DNA of 10,000 nt, taken from assembly GCF_002812085.1 (NCBI RefSeq), contig NZ_NPDM01000002.1, forward strand, positions 760,282 through 770,281. The letters are read 5' to 3'. Below the pieces are notes generated by a model, which was not told the origin of the DNA, searched no databases, and saw only the letters and a program-made list of their open reading frames with translations. A program made the position numbers and the translations under genes. This DNA is from Leptospira levettii. GTDB taxonomy: Bacteria > Spirochaetota > Leptospiria > Leptospirales > Leptospiraceae. Numbering within the stretch: position 1 is the first letter of the stretch; each line of letters starts with the position of its first letter. Below are positions 7,005 through 10,000 of the stretch, one piece after another.

Positions 7005-8462
7005 TTGAGCGATTCTCCCTTAATTTCCCCTGATCAACTTGCTAAATTTGAATTTAATGATGATCTGCTTAGTAGTTATCGTAAGAGCAAACAAATCCCA
7101 CTCGATCTATATGATCGAAATGGCAAGCTCATCATGGCAAAAAAAAAGAACGCAACGGAAGAAGATTTCGGTAAACTGTTAAAGATTGAGTTACAAGGAG
7201 CTTATTGCCTTACATCTGATAGTAAACATTTACGGGTCACATCGGGAGAATCTGCCGACCCTCGCCAAACAAAACTTTTTGATCCTGACAAAACAACAGA
7301 ATTTGCCAAACAAACTGAATCATTGATTCTTGAGCTAAAAAAAGAAGCTTTCAATTCGGATCATGCGCTCCGAGTTCATAAATCAATTGGAAAAGTTTTA
7401 GATGACTTCACGAGTAATCCAGATTTTGAATCAGGACTATTTAATATATTAGAGATATTGAATCATGCTGGAGTTCCAGTTGAATCAGAACTCATGACCA
7501 AACGGACGATTGTTGCGATGGGTATGAAAGTCCGAACGAAAAAGATTGGAGTTGGTGACGATAATAAACCGAATAAAAAAGATCATCTATCCGTGATGAC
7601 TGCAAGTTTTCTAGCAGATATAGGTTATTCAAAATTAGTTCTTCCAGACAAACCAAATCTGACAAAAGAAGAATACAATGCCATCCAACAACACCCTATC
7701 ATTAGTTATTTGATGACACTAGCGGCACCAGAAATCACCCAAGAGATACGCACACTTGTTTTAAATCACCATAGACCATTTCGAGGGAATTCCATTAACA
7801 ATAACTTCCCTGACAATAATACCGTATTTAAAAAGTTAATGGTCATTAGAGATAAGTTCATCAAAGATCCAAGTAAAAAAATGATTGTGGCTGATATTGA
7901 TGCACAACTTCGCATCCAAGAATCAAATGTAAACTCTGTGAATTTTGAAGAAGATATAGCGATCTTATCACTTGCTAGCGAATATGCAAGTTTAACAACG
8001 AACCAACCTTGGAGACCTGCATTTAGTTCAGCAACAGCGTTAAAGATGATTGTGAATGATTCGTTTTTTTCCTATAGCAACCGAAACATACGCCATCTAC
8101 TCGACTATGTTGGTGCAAGTTTAACCAATAACCAAAATATCATAAACGTTGGCGATTACGTCATCACTGCCTCGATTGATTCAGAAAAACAGGTTCATTT
8201 TGATATCTGCAAAATTTTAGAAGTTGATCGTTTCCAAACTAGGCCAAAAATCCAAAGGTTGTGCACCATCAAACCTTTATTCAAAAAAGGGATTAAGTAT
8301 CGAATTGCCGATTTTGATATCAACGAAATTCGTATGGACAAACGGAGAGCAGTCATTGACCTCGCCGGACAAACTTCCAGCACACAAAGGATCATTTACA
8401 TCATCGATCCAGAAATGAACGCACCACTTTTTGATGCAGTGACAAAAATGGACAGATCGTAA
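7005..8462 (+). CDS. Degenerate HD-GYP domain protein (c-di-GMP phosphodiesterase relative)
   Basis: The 485-residue product has an N-terminal region (IPLDLYDRNGKLIMAKK at 31-47) of the kind that precedes HD-GYP domains. The HD-GYP-like core runs from about 115 to 375: SFLADIGYSKLVLPDKPNLT at 201-220, EEYNAIQQHPI at 222-232, LNHHRPFRG at 253-261, and LASEYASLTTNQPWRPAFSS at 323-342 corresponding to the usual D-x-x-x-ALT-x-x-RPYR block. A C-terminal beta-rich tail (about 376-485) may be a PilZ-like or regulatory add-on, but I do not recognise it. Active enzymes have HD in the metal site and a GYP loop; here the HDIG position reads ADIG (204-207) and the HHxxxxGxGYP segment has no GYP. His230, His255 and His256 remain. 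Catalysis is therefore doubtful and a c-di-GMP-sensing or scaffold role is possible. The TTG at 7005 is the only plausible start (GGA 9 nt upstream; the first in-frame ATG is at residue 44). Confidence 0.75.
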   Translation: MSDSPLISPDQLAKFEFNDDLLSSYRKSKQIPLDLYDRNGKLIMAKKKNATEEDFGKLLKIELQGAYCLTSDSKHLRVTSGESADPRQTKLFDPDKTTEFAKQTESLILELKKEAFNSDHALRVHKSIGKVLDDFTSNPDFESGLFNILEILNHAGVPVESELMTKRTIVAMGMKVRTKKIGVGDDNKPNKKDHLSVMTASFLADIGYSKLVLPDKPNLTKEEYNAIQQHPIISYLMTLAAPEITQEIRTLVLNHHRPFRGNSINNNFPDNNTVFKKLMVIRDKFIKDPSKKMIVADIDAQLRIQESNVNSVNFEEDIAILSLASEYASLTTNQPWRPAFSSATALKMIVNDSFFSYSNRNIRHLLDYVGASLTNNQNIINVGDYVITASIDSEKQVHFDICKILEVDRFQTRPKIQRLCTIKPLFKKGIKYRIADFDINEIRMDKRRAVIDLAGQTSSTQRIIYIIDPEMNAPLFDAVTKMDRS

Positions 8463-8604
8463 ATGCCTTATGTGACTAAATTCATGTGAACAAAATATTC
8501 AGTAAGCGAAGATTTGATTTCCGTAGTTTTGCGCCAAATCATGAACTTACTCAAATAAAAAACTTTCATTTCAGAATCATTCTTTCAGAAAACAGGGATT
8601 TGTG
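8463..8604. other. Intergenic, no gene seen
   Basis: AT-rich sequence follows the HD-GYP-like stop. I find no open frame with coding character, no T-run terminator and no strong promoter before the GC-richer block begins. Confidence 0.5.
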
Positions 8605-8950
8605 TTAAAGGGAAAGAGCCACCTGCCCACGAGCCACTCCCCTCCACCCTAACTCGGGTGGGGGTTTGTGGATTCACGCGCGAATTATGTCGCATAATAC
8701 TTTGAGTTTCCCGTACCTTAAATCAAATAACATTCAAATACGAGACATTATTCAAAAGCTCTGGACGAGTCCCCAAAAACCAATTGGACTCAAAAACATA
8801 ACGATCCTTATGCGAAACAATTTTAACCGATTGGGGCCTGAGCCATCCAGGGCTTCGGTCACATAGCGACCGCTAACACGCACAGCATTTCCCTCTCGCA
8901 TTACCCAACGACTCTGAGTTGCTCTTAGCTTTCGATATCGAGTCATGAGG
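8605..8950. other. GC-richer, hairpin-rich non-coding block (dispersed repeat or structured RNA candidate)
   Basis: This block differs in composition from its surroundings and is dense in self-complementary sequence. GAGCCAC occurs at 8616-8622 and 8631-8637. A GC-rich hairpin lies at 8641-8664. ATTATG-TCG-CATAAT is at 8684-8698, and TCGCATAA (8690-8697) is repeated inverted at 8808-8815. GAGTCC (8767-8772) pairs with GGACTC (8786-8791), overlapping the palindrome CCAATTGG. CGGTC (8856-8860) pairs with GACCG (8868-8872), and this stem competes with another formed by 8837-8844 and 8851-8858. The two open frames here (8666-8866 plus, 8752-8946 minus) overlap each other and lack coding character, so I do not call them genes. 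It resembles intergenic repeats I associate with saprophytic Leptospira, but I cannot confirm this without a genome comparison. Confidence 0.5.
8641..8664 (+). terminator. GC-rich hairpin, possible terminator for the HD-GYP-like gene
   Basis: CCTCCACCC (8641-8649), loop TAACTC, GGGTGGGGG (8656-8664) gives a 9-bp stem with one T-G wobble, followed only by TTTG. The T tract is short and the hairpin is about 180 nt after the stop, so it may instead be a structural part of the surrounding repeat block. Confidence 0.4.
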
Positions 8951-9006
8951 TAAATTTATTTAAGTGAATGCGAATATCCCTTTCTAAAAATCTAAAAAAT
9001 TTGTTG

Positions 9007-9023
9007 ATGTAAGTCATTTACAT
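9007..9023 (+). promoter_or_regulatory. Palindrome upstream of the small exported-protein gene
   Basis: ATGTAA (9007-9012), spacer GTCAT, TTACAT (9018-9023) is a perfect 6-bp inverted repeat of operator size. It overlaps the possible ATG at 9022, which is another reason to prefer the downstream TTG start. No regulator is assigned. Confidence 0.3.
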
Positions 9024-9087
9024 GAGTATCTTTTCTCCACTTCTTTCTATTTTAAAAGATTCAGTAACAATTGGTTTGGAATTAAAG

Positions 9088-9447
9088 TTGAAAAAATATA
9101 AATTCAAAATATGCACTAAAATCTTAATTTTATTGGTCTTACTTGCTTCTAACTCCCATTCCCAGAGTAAAGAACGTGATATTCGAAATTTATTCACCGA
9201 ATTGGAACCTGGTATCTTCTATTTTGCCGATACAAAATATCCTGAACATCGACCATATCAGCATGAGGGACAAACTGTAAAAGAATACATTCGGAAAAAA
9301 ATTCATCCAGTCGTCAAAGACTTCTTAAAAATGAATTATGATGGAAATACAAAAGAATTAGCAAAATACATAGGTAACAAATCACTAGAGCAATTTTCAG
9401 AAAATTGCTCTAGAAATAAAATCATATTACCAAAAGAAATCGATTGA
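9088..9447 (+). CDS. Small exported protein of unknown function
   Basis: The preferred start is the TTG at 9088, 7 nt after GGA. It gives a 119-residue product beginning with a classical signal peptide: basic KKYKFK, a hydrophobic ILILLVLLA core, and probable cleavage near ASNSHS before Gln26. The longer frame from the ATG at 9022 adds 22 residues, has no ribosome site and buries the signal peptide. The mature part (about 94 residues) is charged and probably helical, with LFTELEPGIFYFADTKYP and VKEYIRKKIHPVVKDFLKMN as its clearest stretches. The single mature cysteine (in ENCSR) is near the end. No family is recognised. The last 60 bases of the coding sequence include a perfect 29-base palindrome, so the true C-terminus may have been altered. 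Confidence 0.6.
   Translation: MKKYKFKICTKILILLVLLASNSHSQSKERDIRNLFTELEPGIFYFADTKYPEHRPYQHEGQTVKEYIRKKIHPVVKDFLKMNYDGNTKELAKYIGNKSLEQFSENCSRNKIILPKEID
9385..9413. repeat. Perfect 29-base palindrome inside a coding sequence
   Basis: CTAGAGCAATTTT (9385-9397), loop CAG (9398-9400) and AAAATTGCTCTAG (9401-9413) make a perfect 13-bp stem with a 3-nt loop. It encodes LEQFSENCS near the end of the small exported protein, 34 bases before the end of its stop codon. It is not followed by a T run. Confidence 0.9.
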
Positions 9448-9557
9448 TTCACATTATTAATCTCTAACTTAGAAACCAGGAAATAGACTTGTGGCTATTC
9501 AAGTTATCTTAACCTAAACAAACTTTTCAAAAGAAAATCAATCTATGTCATCGATGA

Positions 9558-9806
9558 AAATCATTTTTCTTAATATGGTTATCACCGATCTTTAGGAAAG
9601 AAAAATATAATGAAACAAGTCATATTGAAATCGGACCTTCATGGGAAGAAATCGAAAACGGTTCTTCTTTTATCATGTACTACATGGGTGAAAACAACGA
9701 GGTTGACGCTATTTACTACTTTGAATTCGATTTCAAAGCCAACAAATATGAGATGTTAAATTATAAGAGTTTTCAAGCAGAATACATGCTCGATCTTTAT
9801 CGATAG
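9558..9806 (+). pseudogene. 5'-damaged or frameshifted gene of unknown function
   Basis: The frame ending with TAG at 9804-9806 reads as real protein: HIEIGPSWEEIENGSSFIMY, then GENNEVDAIYYFEFDFKANK and YEMLNYKSFQAEYMLDLYR. It has no ATG, GTG or TTG between the upstream stop (9555-9557) and an internal ATG. The start of the open stretch, KSFFLIWLSPIF, looks like a signal peptide or membrane start. In another frame, ATG at 9545 or 9554 leads into this region but stops at once. A single-base change in the AAAA at 9557-9560 would join ATG AAA to KSFFLIW, giving about 84 residues. It is therefore either a recent frameshift or a sequencing error. No family is recognised. It lies 110 bp after the small exported-protein gene, in the same direction. 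Confidence 0.5.
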
Positions 9807-9890
9807 CTAGACAAAGTCGAATCATGAGTTAGATTTAGTCTGGGCAAATTGAAAAAAAATTTAGCACTATTTGACTTTTACGTCTAATTT

Positions 9891-9986
9891 TTACGAAAGA
9901 GATAATCCCAATTCAATCCATCCGACATTTTGTCCAAACCCAAAGCTTGTCATGGGAAGGATCTTACGAATCTGACTCTCTCTCAA
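9891..9986 (-). pseudogene. Possible C-terminal remnant of a beta-ketoacyl synthase-like gene
   Basis: On the minus strand, the codons before the TAA at 9893-9891 read ILPMTSFGFGQNVGWIELGL. The SFGFG-x-N-V pattern resembles the end of ketoacyl-ACP synthases (usually NSFGFGG-x-N), except that the second Gly of the GG pair is Gln here. An in-frame TGA at 9989-9987 cuts it off from anything further right, and the other two frames also stop nearby. A frameshift near the window edge, or decayed DNA, would explain this. The stretch is short, so chance similarity is possible. Confidence 0.25.
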
Positions 9987-10000
9987 TCAAAAACTTTGTC

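Noticed and set aside
8830..8900. Possible tRNA in the block with CGGTC and GACCG stems
   Set aside because: No acceptor stem, T-arm consensus or anticodon arm can be arranged around these hairpins.
8666..8946. Two overlapping open frames on opposite strands (8666-8866 and 8752-8946)
   Set aside because: They overlap inside the hairpin-rich block, have no signal or family motif, and their openness follows from the unusual base composition.

Overview
The window is AT-rich (roughly 35-38% G+C by eye) and looks like Leptospira, probably a saprophytic-type species. The reasons are a spirochaete-style lipobox on an FG-GAP repeat lipoprotein, an AgmX/PglI-type TonB-like protein, a methyl-accepting chemotaxis protein, an HD-GYP relative, frequent TTG/GTG starts and long AT-rich intergenic stretches. 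The genus is an inference from gene style. There is no rRNA or other marker here.

The left edge is a contig end. Bases 9-74 are Illumina P7 plus an i7 index plus the Nextera transposase adapter, with four mismatches, preceded by eight T. Genomic DNA starts at about base 75. Next, on the minus strand, is a two-gene unit: a peroxiredoxin/thioredoxin-fold protein with a WCPFC motif (586-1110), then 49 bp downstream an AraC-type regulator (75-536) whose C-terminal DNA-binding half is lost at the contig end. An extended -10 element lies just upstream of the redoxin gene.

The plus strand then carries a multi-spanning membrane protein of unknown function (1556-2425), followed by a leader with two mutually exclusive hairpins (2508-2581). 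The leader precedes a lipoprotein built from seven 70-residue FG-GAP units, best read as one seven-bladed beta-propeller (2609-4267). Thirty-one bases later is a membrane-anchored AgmX/PglI C-terminal-domain protein (4299-4763). These two probably form a cell-envelope operon.

A 538-base gene-poor gap leads to a six-TM chemoreceptor with no obvious ligand-binding domain (5302-6855). It is followed by a separately promoted, degenerate HD-GYP protein (7005-8462). Together these suggest a signalling pair, although the HD-GYP protein lacks key catalytic residues.

The right side is accessory in character. A GC-richer, hairpin-rich non-coding block (about 8605-8950) looks like a dispersed repeat or a structured RNA. 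It is followed by a small exported protein (9088-9447) with a perfect 29-base palindrome inside its coding sequence, a probable 5'-damaged gene (9558-9806), and a short minus-strand stretch at the window end that resembles the C-terminus of a beta-ketoacyl synthase (9891-9986).
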